A program made the translations under genes and the position numbers. Shown piece after piece: positions 20,462 through 28,247 of a stretch of DNA of 64,000 nucleotides (position 1 is its first letter; every line of letters begins with the position of its first letter). Location of the stretch: assembly GCF_027924565.1 (NCBI RefSeq), contig NZ_AP027041.1, positions 4,091,452-4,155,451 on the forward strand, in the 5' to 3' direction. The notes below the pieces were generated by a model. The model searched no databases and was not told the origin of the DNA. It worked only from the letters and a program-made list of their open reading frames with translations. Source of the stretch: Lysobacter auxotrophicus. GTDB lineage: Bacteria; Pseudomonadota; Gammaproteobacteria; Xanthomonadales; Xanthomonadaceae.

Positions 20462-21719
20462 GGCGGTGCTCGGTCGGAATGGCGGGCGGCAGCGCCGGCG
20501 GCACGGAGATCGTGGCGGCCACGCCGCTGGGGAAGTTCGCGACGACCGACAATGCCGCGCTCGCGCCGTACAGCAGGCGCAGCCGTTCGCGCACGTTCTT
20601 CAGGCCGATGCCGGTGCCGCTGTTCTTGGTGTTGAAGCCCTCGCCGTCGTCGGCGACGGTCACGGCGACCACGTCGTCCACGCGGCGCGCGCGGATCCAC
20701 ACGTTGCCGCCGCCGGTGCGCGGCTCCAGGCCGTGCTTGATCGCGTTCTCCACCAGGGTCTGCAGCACCATCGGCGGCAGCGGCGTGCCACGCAGCGATT
20801 CGGGAACGTCCACCTGCACCGACAGGCGCGAACCCATGCGGATCTTCAGGATTTCCAGGTACGCCAGCGCGCGTTCGAGTTCCGCGCTCAGCGTGGACAT
20901 CTCGTGGTCGGTGCTGGGCAACGATCGACGCAGGTACTGGATCAGATGGCCGAGCATCTCGTCCGCGCGCGCCGGATCGCTGCGCGTGAGCAGCTGCGCG
21001 CTGGCGAGCGTGTTGTAGAGGAAGTGCGGTTCGACCTGCGCGTGCAGCAGGTTCAGGCGCGCGACGGTGAGCTCCTTCTCCGTTGCGGTCTGCGCCGCTT
21101 CGGTTTTCTCGTCGCGGCGACGCTGCGCGACGCGGCGGCTGATGGCGCGCGCGATCGCCTCGGCGTTCTCGAAGTTCGTGCCTTCATCGACGAGGAACCA
21201 GTCGCTCCATGCGGGGCTTTCCGGTTCGCAGATCAGCGTGATGCTGGCGGCGTCGCGCCCGGGGACGACGGTGGCGAGGATGCGGTTGCGCGGCGTGCCG
21301 AACCAGCGCATCGGATTCCAGCGGCCGAGCGGATAATCGCCATCGTTCTGCGGGCGTTCCACCACGGCGCGCAGCTGCAGGCTGTCGCGCGTGCTTTCGA
21401 CGTGGCCGATGCGCGGCAGTTCACGTACCGCGGCGTCGATGAGGTCGAACGCCTCGCCCGCGTCGAACGGGACTTCCACCTGCCGGCGCTGCCGGTTGTC
21501 GAGCGCTTCCTTGTCCGTGCGATCCGCGATGAGCCGCACGCGACCGACATGCGAGAACGCCGCGACGATCACCAGCGCCATGGTCGCCATGCCGATCATC
21601 GTCAGCAGCCAGTGGAGGCGGCGCAGCCCGGGCAGCTGGTCCCAGATGGCCGACACGACCAGCAGCGCCAGCAGCCAGGCGACACCGATGCGCAGCACGA
21701 AGGCCAGGGTCTTGAACAC
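20454..21719 (-). CDS. LytS/AlgZ-like sensor histidine kinase with an unassigned central domain
   Basis: A 421-residue membrane kinase. Two hydrophobic segments at about 7-25 and 35-56 make a membrane hairpin with little periplasmic loop. A central domain (about 75-185) starting VEVPFDAGEAFDLIDAAV is not recognised. Then comes the His_kinase family region with His232 in AQVEPHFLYNTLAS and the ATPase motifs TLVENAIKHG, DDGEGF and GTGIGLKNVRERL. Kinases with this H-box pair with LytTR regulators, and the regulator gene overlaps it downstream. The likely input is cytoplasmic or membrane-borne. Confidence 0.9.
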   Translation of the reverse strand: MFKTLAFVLRIGVAWLLALLVVSAIWDQLPGLRRLHWLLTMIGMATMALVIVAAFSHVGRVRLIADRTDKEALDNRQRRQVEVPFDAGEAFDLIDAAVRELPRIGHVESTRDSLQLRAVVERPQNDGDYPLGRWNPMRWFGTPRNRILATVVPGRDAASITLICEPESPAWSDWFLVDEGTNFENAEAIARAISRRVAQRRRDEKTEAAQTATEKELTVARLNLLHAQVEPHFLYNTLASAQLLTRSDPARADEMLGHLIQYLRRSLPSTDHEMSTLSAELERALAYLEILKIRMGSRLSVQVDVPESLRGTPLPPMVLQTLVENAIKHGLEPRTGGGNVWIRARRVDDVVAVTVADDGEGFNTKNSGTGIGLKNVRERLRLLYGASAALSVVANFPSGVAATISVPPALPPAIPTEHRHV

Positions 21720-21846
21720 GGGAAACGCCTGTCACGAAGGATTGCGGCGCAGCATAACGGCCCGCGTCACCGGCGGAAGGGACGGTGCGACGGATGCGGG
21801 ATCGGGGCGATGAAGCGGGGGCTGGAGGGAGTGAAGGATTTCATTC

Positions 21847-21875
21847 CCCCCTCTCCCGCGCGCGGGAGAGGGGCT
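21847..21875. repeat. Pyrimidine/purine hairpin repeat
   Basis: CCCCTCTCCCGCGCGCGGGAGAGGGG palindrome, 13 bases from the stop codon of the metallopeptidase gene; a probable terminator of the CTCTCCC family seen elsewhere in the window. Confidence 0.7.
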
Positions 21876-21888
21876 CCATCGCGAACGA

Positions 21889-22926
21889 TCACCGGATGTA
21901 CGACGAGTCCGTATTGCGCACGCGCTCGATCTCGCGCTGCTCGAACAGGCGGTTCGCCTTCTCTTCGGTCATCTCGTACTTCGGCGCCACGTACGGGATC
22001 AGCAGGCGCAGCCACGAACGGCTGATCCGGCGCGACTCCTCCGGGCAGCCCTTGGCGCGCGCCTCCGGCAGGTCGCCGTCGGTGACGATGCTCAGGTAGC
22101 GCGCCGGATCGCTGCCGTACAGCAGGCACTGCAGGTTGAAGTAGCGCTGCTCGCCCAGCGCGTGCTGGTCGGCGTAGGCATCGAGGTTGTACTCGCCGGT
22201 GCTGCGCGCGAGGAACCAGTTCGACGCCATGCGCAGGTTTTCGGTGACGGTCGCGGTGGATTCGTTGAGCCCGGCGAAGCGCAGCATCAGCGTGGTGGCG
22301 AGCTGGTCGACGGCATCTTCCTCGCGGCCGGTGATCGGGATCTCCAGCAGCGTGATCAGCGCGTGGCCGGTTTCGTGCAGCAGGATGAAGCGGAAGTTCG
22401 CGTCGAGGTACTGCTGCGCGTAGGTGTCGGGCAGCTTGTTGTGGGCGGCCAGTTCGCGGCCGCGCTGCTCGAGCACCTTCATGGTCTCGTAGCACATCAC
22501 CACTTCGTTGCGTTCCGGCGAATAGAACGCGTTGACCTCGCCGCATTCGGCGGTGACGTAGTTGATCGGGCGCGGCAGCATCAGCATGCCGTCGATGGCC
22601 TGCACCTCGGGGAGGTGGCGCAGCATGTCGGTGTCGTGCGCGAGCTTGTAGTACGGCTCCAGTTCGGCGTTCTTCGGCTTCACGTATTCGTAGCCGAACT
22701 GCACGCCGCCGGCCTTGCTCTCCGCGTCGGCGGCCTTGGCGAAGCTGACCGGCTTGAGCGCGGCCATCTCGTCGCCGTAGGCCTTCTCGGCGGCCTTGCG
22801 GCCTTCCTCGCGCGCGGCCGCGAGCGCCGCCGCCTGGCGCTTGCCGGCGATCAATGAATAGCCGAAGGCACCGCTCACCACGCCCAGTGCCAGCGACAGC
22901 AGAACGATCAACAGTCTCGTCGACAT
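21889..22926 (-). CDS. DUF4344-type zinc metallopeptidase-like protein
   Basis: A 345-residue protein with an N-terminal membrane helix or uncleaved signal (about 4-27) and an Ala/Glu-rich coiled region (30-56). The periplasmic domain has the zinc-peptidase motif HETGH at 184-188 (LLHETGHAL) and a downstream GREEDAVDQLAT that can supply the third ligand. This layout matches the DUF4344 putative metallopeptidases; substrate and role are unknown. The ATG at 22926 follows GGGGAAG; an upstream ATG at 22947 would add only seven residues. It is co-directional with the kinase-regulator pair 169 bp downstream but separated by the hairpin repeat. Confidence 0.8.
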   Translation of the reverse strand: MSTRLLIVLLSLALGVVSGAFGYSLIAGKRQAAALAAAREEGRKAAEKAYGDEMAALKPVSFAKAADAESKAGGVQFGYEYVKPKNAELEPYYKLAHDTDMLRHLPEVQAIDGMLMLPRPINYVTAECGEVNAFYSPERNEVVMCYETMKVLEQRGRELAAHNKLPDTYAQQYLDANFRFILLHETGHALITLLEIPITGREEDAVDQLATTLMLRFAGLNESTATVTENLRMASNWFLARSTGEYNLDAYADQHALGEQRYFNLQCLLYGSDPARYLSIVTDGDLPEARAKGCPEESRRISRSWLRLLIPYVAPKYEMTEEKANRLFEQREIERVRNTDSSYIR

Positions 22927-23065
22927 GCGCTTCCCCGTGCGCTCCATCCCATGCGCGCGCGATTCCAGAACGGGCGCGTGCGTCGTGGGCGGAATCGTAG
23001 CGGCTCGCGCGTGATGGCGGAACCGCGCCGGCCTTCACGCGTCGTGGAGGCGCGCTACGCGCGCT

Positions 23066-24034
23066 TCAGGCGGCGTGGCCCTCGGCGGCGGTGGCCTCCG
23101 GGCGGATGCGGACGGCCCACAGGACGCCGGCGATGAGCAGCGCGATGCCCAGCATCGTCAGCGGTTCGGGGGCGCGGCCGCGCAGGACGAAGGCGTAGCC
23201 GAGCGCGGCGAGCGTCTCGAACACGATCAGCTGCCCCGCCAGCGCGGTCGGCAGGCGCTGGCTGGCGGCGTTCCAGCACATCGTCCCGATCCACGAGGCG
23301 AACAGGCCGATGCACGCCATCAGGCCGATGAAGAACCACGGGCGCGGACCGAACGGCATGTCGAACCCGCTGCCGGCGACCGCCAGGCCGCCCCACAGCA
23401 GCGCGTAGCCGGCCAGCGCAAGCGGCAGCGTCGCCACGCCCTGCGCCGTGGCCCAGGTGCGCGGGCTGCGATCGGGATGCGCGCGCAGCCAGTCGGCGTT
23501 GCGCAGCGGGTACCAGGTCCAGCACGCGACGGCGACGATCGCCAGCAGCGCGCCCTGCAGGTAGCGGGCGGCGTTGGCGTCGGGCTGGGCGCGCAGGGCT
23601 TCGAGTTCCACGCGATTGACGCAGGCGATGCCGAGCGCGATCAGCAGCAGCGACGGCGCCAGCTTGCGCCACGGCAGGCGACCGTCGCGGTGGTGGTCGC
23701 GCAGGTTGGCGCTGATGGCGATGACCACCGGCAGCGTGCCGATGATCATCGTCGGCAGCGGCGCCCCGGCGCGCTGGATCGCGCTGGCCAGGCACACGTA
23801 GTAGAGCAGGTTGCCGATCGCGGCGAGCTTCAGCGCTTCCTTCCAGTCCGCGCGCGACAGGCGGCGCAGGTTGGCGCGGTCGATCCACGCGAGCGGCAGC
23901 GCGATCAGCCCGAACGCGAGGTAGCGCCCCACCGACTGCAGCGCCGCCGGATAGTCCGGCAGCATGAGCGGCGCGACGAAGACGAGGCCCCACAACAGGC
24001 CGGCGGCGAGGGCATAGAGGGTTCCGGTCCACAT
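23066..24034 (-). CDS. EamA/DMT-family transporter
   Basis: A 322-residue membrane protein with about ten predicted helices in two EamA-like halves (starting at about 4 and 158). This is the drug/metabolite transporter family: exporters of amino acids, metabolites or drugs. The substrate is not predictable. The ATG at 24034 gives the usual N-out helix immediately. The longer frame to 24127 would run into a repeat element and lacks membrane character. The next gene upstream on the same strand is an AraC regulator 216 bp away, across repeats, which might control it. Confidence 0.85.
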   Translation of the reverse strand: MWTGTLYALAAGLLWGLVFVAPLMLPDYPAALQSVGRYLAFGLIALPLAWIDRANLRRLSRADWKEALKLAAIGNLLYYVCLASAIQRAGAPLPTMIIGTLPVVIAISANLRDHHRDGRLPWRKLAPSLLLIALGIACVNRVELEALRAQPDANAARYLQGALLAIVAVACWTWYPLRNADWLRAHPDRSPRTWATAQGVATLPLALAGYALLWGGLAVAGSGFDMPFGPRPWFFIGLMACIGLFASWIGTMCWNAASQRLPTALAGQLIVFETLAALGYAFVLRGRAPEPLTMLGIALLIAGVLWAVRIRPEATAAEGHAA

Positions 24035-24088
24035 GGGGGAAGCGTGGGGGCGCGGGTCGGCGGTGTCTTGTAGCAGATTGCGGTTTAG

Positions 24089-24238
24089 CCCCTCTCCCTG
24101 CGGGAGAGGGGTTGGGGTGAGGGGCAACGAAGCGGAAGCGCATAACCACCCGTGCAGCGAGGCACTGCGAGTCCCGGCCTTGATCCTTCGTTACCCCTCA
24201 TCCGCCCTTCGGGCACCTTCTCCCGAAGGGAGAAGGAG
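24089..24238. repeat. Two hairpin repeats between the DMT transporter and the AraC regulator
   Basis: CCCCTCTCCCTGCGGGAGAG followed by GGGTTGGGGTGAGGGG (24089-24124), and CCTTCTCCCGAAGGGAGAAGG (24216-24236) with flanking CCTCATCCGCCCTTCGGG. The second lies 13 bases after the AraC gene stop codon on the minus strand and may terminate it. Elements of the first type recur at 33011-33046. Confidence 0.75.
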
Positions 24239-24250
24239 CAGATCTAGAGC

Positions 24251-25075
24251 TCAATCCCGCACCTGCCGCTGGTACCGCGCCGGCGTCACCCCGTAGCGCT
24301 GCGCGAACGCGCGCGTCAGGTGCGCCTGGTCGCTCAGCCCGACGTCGGCCGCAACCTGCACCGGCGCGACGCCCTCGGCCAGCCGCCGCTTCGCCTCGAA
24401 CAACCGCAGCGCCATCAGCATCTGCTGCGGCGTGGCGTCGTACTGCGTGCGGAACGCGCGCAGGAAGTGGAACGGGCTCAGTTCCGCGACCGCGGCCAGT
24501 TCGTCCAGCGTGAGTCGTCGCGCCAGGTTGTCGCGCAGGTACTCGACCACGCGCGCGAAACGCGGCGCCGCATCGCGCGCGACCGGCCGCGCGGCGCGCG
24601 CCTGGTCGGAGAACGCATCGAGCAGTTCCAGCAGCATGCCGTCGAACGCCAGCGGTTCGCTCGTCTGCCACAGCGCGTCGAGCAATCCCGTCACGCGCCT
24701 GGCGCGCGCGGCGTCGTGCTCCACCGCGTCGCGGAACCAGACGCCACGTTGCCCGGTGATGGTCTCCACCACGTCCGCGTCGATGTACGCCATGCGATAG
24801 CGCCAGCCGCCGTCGGTCTCGGCGCGGCCGGTGTGCAGCACGTCCGGATTCATCATCACCCGCGAATCTTCCGGCGCCAGATGGTCGCTGCCGCGATAAC
24901 GAAAGCGCTCCACGCCCGTTTCGATCGCACCCAGCCCGTAAGCCTCGTGCGTGTGCGGTTCGAACGCGTGCCGCACGATATGCGCGCGATACAGCTCGAC
25001 GCCCGCGCGATGCGCCGGTCGCCGGAACTGCGCCCGGTCCAGCGGATGATCGAAATGGTCCGGCACGCCCTGCAT
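24251..25075 (-). CDS. AraC-family transcriptional regulator
   Basis: A 274-residue regulator. The N-terminal cupin-like sensing domain (about 20-160) has HAFEPHTHEAYGLGAIETG and MNPDVLHTGRAET. The C-terminal double helix-turn-helix (about 170-272) has LTLDELAAVAELSPFHFLRAF and VQVAADVGLSDQAHLTRAFAQRYG, ending GVTPARYQRQ. The histidine-rich cupin resembles AraC regulators that control amino-acid or metabolite exporters. That fits the DMT transporter downstream, but this is an inference. A GDSL-type hydrolase gene ends 39 bp upstream. Confidence 0.9.
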   Translation of the reverse strand: MQGVPDHFDHPLDRAQFRRPAHRAGVELYRAHIVRHAFEPHTHEAYGLGAIETGVERFRYRGSDHLAPEDSRVMMNPDVLHTGRAETDGGWRYRMAYIDADVVETITGQRGVWFRDAVEHDAARARRVTGLLDALWQTSEPLAFDGMLLELLDAFSDQARAARPVARDAAPRFARVVEYLRDNLARRLTLDELAAVAELSPFHFLRAFRTQYDATPQQMLMALRLFEAKRRLAEGVAPVQVAADVGLSDQAHLTRAFAQRYGVTPARYQRQVRD

Positions 25076-25114
25076 GCCGTCGATGATGCCACGCGCTGCC
25101 TTTGGCGAGCGCGT

Positions 25115-26005
25115 TCAGGCGCGGCGTTTGGCGGGCGGCAACAGCGCGTTCGCGGCGCGGCGCAGCTTCAGCGAGAGCGCGTGGAAGCCCGCACCGGTCG
25201 GATGCATCTCGTCGAACCACGCGTCGCTGCTGCGCAACGTGCCGCGCAGATCGACGAGCGTGAACAGGCCGGCGAACTCCGCACGCACCGCGAGCGGTTG
25301 CAGCACCTGATCGTGGAAGCCGTCGATCAGCAGCGCGGCGAAGCGTTTCTGCTGCGCGATCTGCGGCAACACGTGCGCGATGTGCGGTGCGATCCACGGC
25401 CCGATGTTGTCGCGCAGCAGCGCCGCCGCGCCGAGGTTGGCGACCGTAAGCCGCGCCGGCTCGCCCATGCGCTGCGGGTAATCGTAGGTGTGCGCGAGGA
25501 TCGGCGTGTTCGGCCGCGTCCGCTTGAACGCGCGCAGGAACCGCTGGTACGCGCCGCGCACTTCCTCGAAGCGGCGCGAACGCTCCACGCGTGCGAACGC
25601 CTGCTCGGGCGGCATCGGCGATTGCCCCGCGAACAGGCCCCGCAGGAAGTCGGCGACGAAATCGTTGCCGCCCGCGCTGATCAGGACGACGTCGAAATCG
25701 AAGCCTTCGTACCAGTCGACCAGATCGGCGAGGCGGCGCTCGGAGAAGATGTCGATGGCGAGATCGCCGCTTTTCTCCGTGCGGAAGAACAGCCCGCCGG
25801 CGCCGAACTGCGGCACGCCGCGTTCCTCGTCCTCGGGCGTGGGGAACACCAGCCAGTCCAGCAGGTTCATCGCCAGTGGCGTGGAGAACCACGAGTCGCC
25901 TTCGCAGAAGAACACCGGCGTACGCGCGGCCAGGTCAGGCTTGCGTTGCAGCGCGCGGTAGATGCGGCGGAACTCGCCGCGCTGGGTGGTGATGGTGGAA
26001 GGCAT
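25115..26005 (-). CDS. SGNH/GDSL-family hydrolase
   Basis: A 296-residue protein with the SGNH blocks in order: block I FFCEGDSWFS with Ser38, block III ISAGGNDF, and block V DEMHPTG with the catalytic Asp and His near residue 275. These enzymes hydrolyse esters or acyl groups. There is no signal peptide, so it should act in the cytoplasm, and the substrate is unknown. The ATG at 26005 is chosen; the frame upstream is a shadow of the PepSY gene. It follows the iron-uptake operon after 68 bp and may be co-transcribed with it. Confidence 0.85.
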   Translation of the reverse strand: MPSTITTQRGEFRRIYRALQRKPDLAARTPVFFCEGDSWFSTPLAMNLLDWLVFPTPEDEERGVPQFGAGGLFFRTEKSGDLAIDIFSERRLADLVDWYEGFDFDVVLISAGGNDFVADFLRGLFAGQSPMPPEQAFARVERSRRFEEVRGAYQRFLRAFKRTRPNTPILAHTYDYPQRMGEPARLTVANLGAAALLRDNIGPWIAPHIAHVLPQIAQQKRFAALLIDGFHDQVLQPLAVRAEFAGLFTLVDLRGTLRSSDAWFDEMHPTGAGFHALSLKLRRAANALLPPAKRRA

Positions 26006-26073
26006 CCGGGCTTTCCTGTTCGCGACGTCCTTATGGCAGAACGCCGCGAACGGCCCGTGACGGCCGCGCCCGG

Positions 26074-27681
26074 TTACGGTTGCGGCGCTTCCACGCGCGC
26101 GGCGACGGCGACGGGCGCGAGCGCCCACACGCTGTTGGCTTCGCCGCTGCGCATGCGACGCGCCGTGACGCGCGCGAGCCACGCAAAGCCGACGGCCATC
26201 GCGATGGCGCCCGTGTCGATCGCGAACAACGCCCACTGCCCGGCCGCGGCGCTGGTCCACCACCATGCGCCCGTGGCGACGCCGTGCGCGAGCGGGACCA
26301 GCATCGTCGTGACGGCCGCGGCCCACAGCAGCTCGTGCGCGGCGCGGATTGGCGGACGCAGCGCCGCCCACAGCGCGCACAACGCCCATGCCGAGAAGCA
26401 GGCGACGTTCACGCCGAATGCCAGCCCGATGCCCGACAGCGCCGGCAGCTGCAGCAGCTGCGTGGCGATGAACGCAACCGAGATCGCCACGCACACGCCG
26501 ATGCACACGCCGACGGTGGCGCGCGCCATCCACAGCTGCGCGCGGCCCTGCTCGGCCTGGCGGCGCTTGCGGCGCGCCTCGATCCACAACAGGTTGCCGG
26601 AATAGAACAGGAATGCGCCGCCGAGCCCCAGCAGGAAGTACAGCCACTGCACCCACGCATTGCCGTATTCGCCGAAGTGCAGCGCGTACGCCGACGACAG
26701 CGTCGCGTGGTTCGCATCGCGCTGGCCGGGCAACTGCGTGGCGAGCACGTCGCCCGTGTTGGCATTCATCGCCACCGAGCCGGCGGGGCCGAGCGTCCCC
26801 GACGATTCGCCGGTGACTTCCACCGTCGCATTGGCGTCGCCTGCATTGGCGAGCTTGAGGTACGCGGGCTCGAAATCATCGAGGCCCTGCTCGCGTGCGG
26901 CGGCGATGCTGCGTTCGTGCCACATCGCGAGCGAACCGATCTGCTCTTCGCGTCCCGCCGGCGCGACGACCGGCGCGGTGTCCATCGCCGGGCCGAGCGC
27001 GGCCATCAGCTGGTTGCGATAGACCAGCGGATTGAGCGCGAGCATCACGATCATCACCAGGCACAGCATCGCGCCGGTGACGGCGAACATGATGTGCATC
27101 GGCAGGCTGAGCACGCCGATGACGTTGTGCGCGTCCTGCCACATGCGCTTGAGGTTGCGGCCCGGGCGCAGCGCGAAGAGGTCTTCGACCAGCTTCGGCA
27201 AGTGGATGACGACGCCGGAAATCAGCGCGAGCCCATACAGCATGCTGACGATGCCCATCAGGTACGTGCCGGCGACGGGAATGCCAAGCGAGTAATGCAG
27301 CGCGTTCACCAGTTCCGACAGCGCGCCGCCCGGCATCTCGTCGACGCCTTCGGGATGCTCGGTCGTCGCGTAATGCCACGTGCCGCCGGCGTCGGGCCAG
27401 TACGTGGCGGTGATCGGGTATTCCTCGCCGGGAAACACCATGCCGACGTGCTTGCGCGCATCGGGATGGCGCGCGAGCGTTTCGTCGAGCAGGCGCTGCG
27501 CTTCGGCGAGCGTCTGCGACGTGGCGTGGATGCCGTGCGGCGACTGCCACGCCTGCAGGTCGTGGTGGAAGACGGTGATCGCGCCGGCATAGAACGCGAC
27601 GAACAGCGCGAAACCTGCGACAAGGCCGACCCACGTGTGCAGCGTGGTGAAGGTGCGCAGCGTATTCGAGGAGATCTTCAT
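26074..27681 (-). CDS. PepSY-associated membrane protein of iron-uptake operon
   Basis: A 535-residue membrane protein of the PepSY_TM family: an N-terminal helix (about 12-36, HTWVGLVAGFALFVAFYAG), a periplasmic PepSY-like region (about 40-135) and several more helices. The family is coupled to TonB-dependent siderophore receptors and is thought to reduce or release iron from the ligand at the inner membrane, with conserved histidines (HTW, VFHHD, DAHNV, MHIM) as possible haem or metal ligands. It is the fourth gene of a tight minus-strand operon: only 7 bp after the 87-residue protein. Confidence 0.88.
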   Translation of the reverse strand: MKISSNTLRTFTTLHTWVGLVAGFALFVAFYAGAITVFHHDLQAWQSPHGIHATSQTLAEAQRLLDETLARHPDARKHVGMVFPGEEYPITATYWPDAGGTWHYATTEHPEGVDEMPGGALSELVNALHYSLGIPVAGTYLMGIVSMLYGLALISGVVIHLPKLVEDLFALRPGRNLKRMWQDAHNVIGVLSLPMHIMFAVTGAMLCLVMIVMLALNPLVYRNQLMAALGPAMDTAPVVAPAGREEQIGSLAMWHERSIAAAREQGLDDFEPAYLKLANAGDANATVEVTGESSGTLGPAGSVAMNANTGDVLATQLPGQRDANHATLSSAYALHFGEYGNAWVQWLYFLLGLGGAFLFYSGNLLWIEARRKRRQAEQGRAQLWMARATVGVCIGVCVAISVAFIATQLLQLPALSGIGLAFGVNVACFSAWALCALWAALRPPIRAAHELLWAAAVTTMLVPLAHGVATGAWWWTSAAAGQWALFAIDTGAIAMAVGFAWLARVTARRMRSGEANSVWALAPVAVAARVEAPQP

Positions 27682-27688
27682 GCCGGCC

Positions 27689-27952
27689 TCACTCGATCCA
27701 GCGCAGCGACTGCAACATCCACAGCGCGCCCAGCGAAACGACCGCCAGCGCGCCCAGCCACGCCCACGCGCGCCTGCCGCTGGCGAACTGGAAACTCGCG
27801 CCCATCACCGCGATCCACACGATGAAGAACGCGATGACGCCGGCGACGATCGTGCTTTGCCACGGGCCCGGCAGCGCCCACGTGACCAGTCCGACCAGGC
27901 CCGCCGAGAAGAAGAAACCCGGCACGATGCCGGCGAACGCGCGCGTCCACAT
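27689..27952 (-). CDS. Tiny membrane protein of iron-uptake operon
   Basis: An 87-residue protein made almost wholly of three hydrophobic segments (about 7-27, 34-54, 62-82). Its ATG overlaps the stop codon of the preceding gene (TGATG arrangement), so translation is coupled. Comparable small membrane proteins (DUF3649 type) sit between TonB-dependent receptors and PepSY genes in xanthomonads and pseudomonads. I infer the relation from position and size and am not sure of the family. Confidence 0.7.
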   Translation of the reverse strand: MWTRAFAGIVPGFFFSAGLVGLVTWALPGPWQSTIVAGVIAFFIVWIAVMGASFQFASGRRAWAWLGALAVVSLGALWMLQSLRWIE

Positions 27953-28239
27953 CAGCGGGTTCCTCCGTCGGCATCGGGCGACGTGCGCCACGCGAGGTAC
28001 GGACACGCCATCAGCCCGAGCATCCACGTTCCCAGCATCGCGCAGAGCCCCGCGCCGACGCCGAGTTCCGCGATCCACACCCACAACGCGCCCAGCGCGA
28101 GCAGCACGCCGACGAGGTTGCCGCGCGCGGCATGGCGCCGCCACGATGGCCAGCGGCAATGCGGCGATGCGGCGTACAGCGACGCCGCCGAGATCAGCGA
28201 CAGCGCGATGGCGGTGACGGTGGCGGCGATCGGGTTCAC
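27952..28239 (-). CDS. Small membrane protein (DUF3325-like) of iron-uptake operon
   Basis: A 95-residue protein with hydrophobic segments at about 5-24, 42-60 and 60-80, and a short basic loop with LYAASPHCRWPSWRRHAARG. It starts 8 bp after the receptor gene's stop and overlaps the next gene by one base. Size, location and the ASPH segment recall the DUF3325 proteins that accompany receptor-PepSY operons. The function is unknown; a role in iron release or export across the inner membrane is a guess from context. Confidence 0.7.
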   Translation of the reverse strand: MNPIAATVTAIALSLISAASLYAASPHCRWPSWRRHAARGNLVGVLLALGALWVWIAELGVGAGLCAMLGTWMLGLMACPYLAWRTSPDADGGTR

Positions 28240-28247
28240 GCGTCAGC

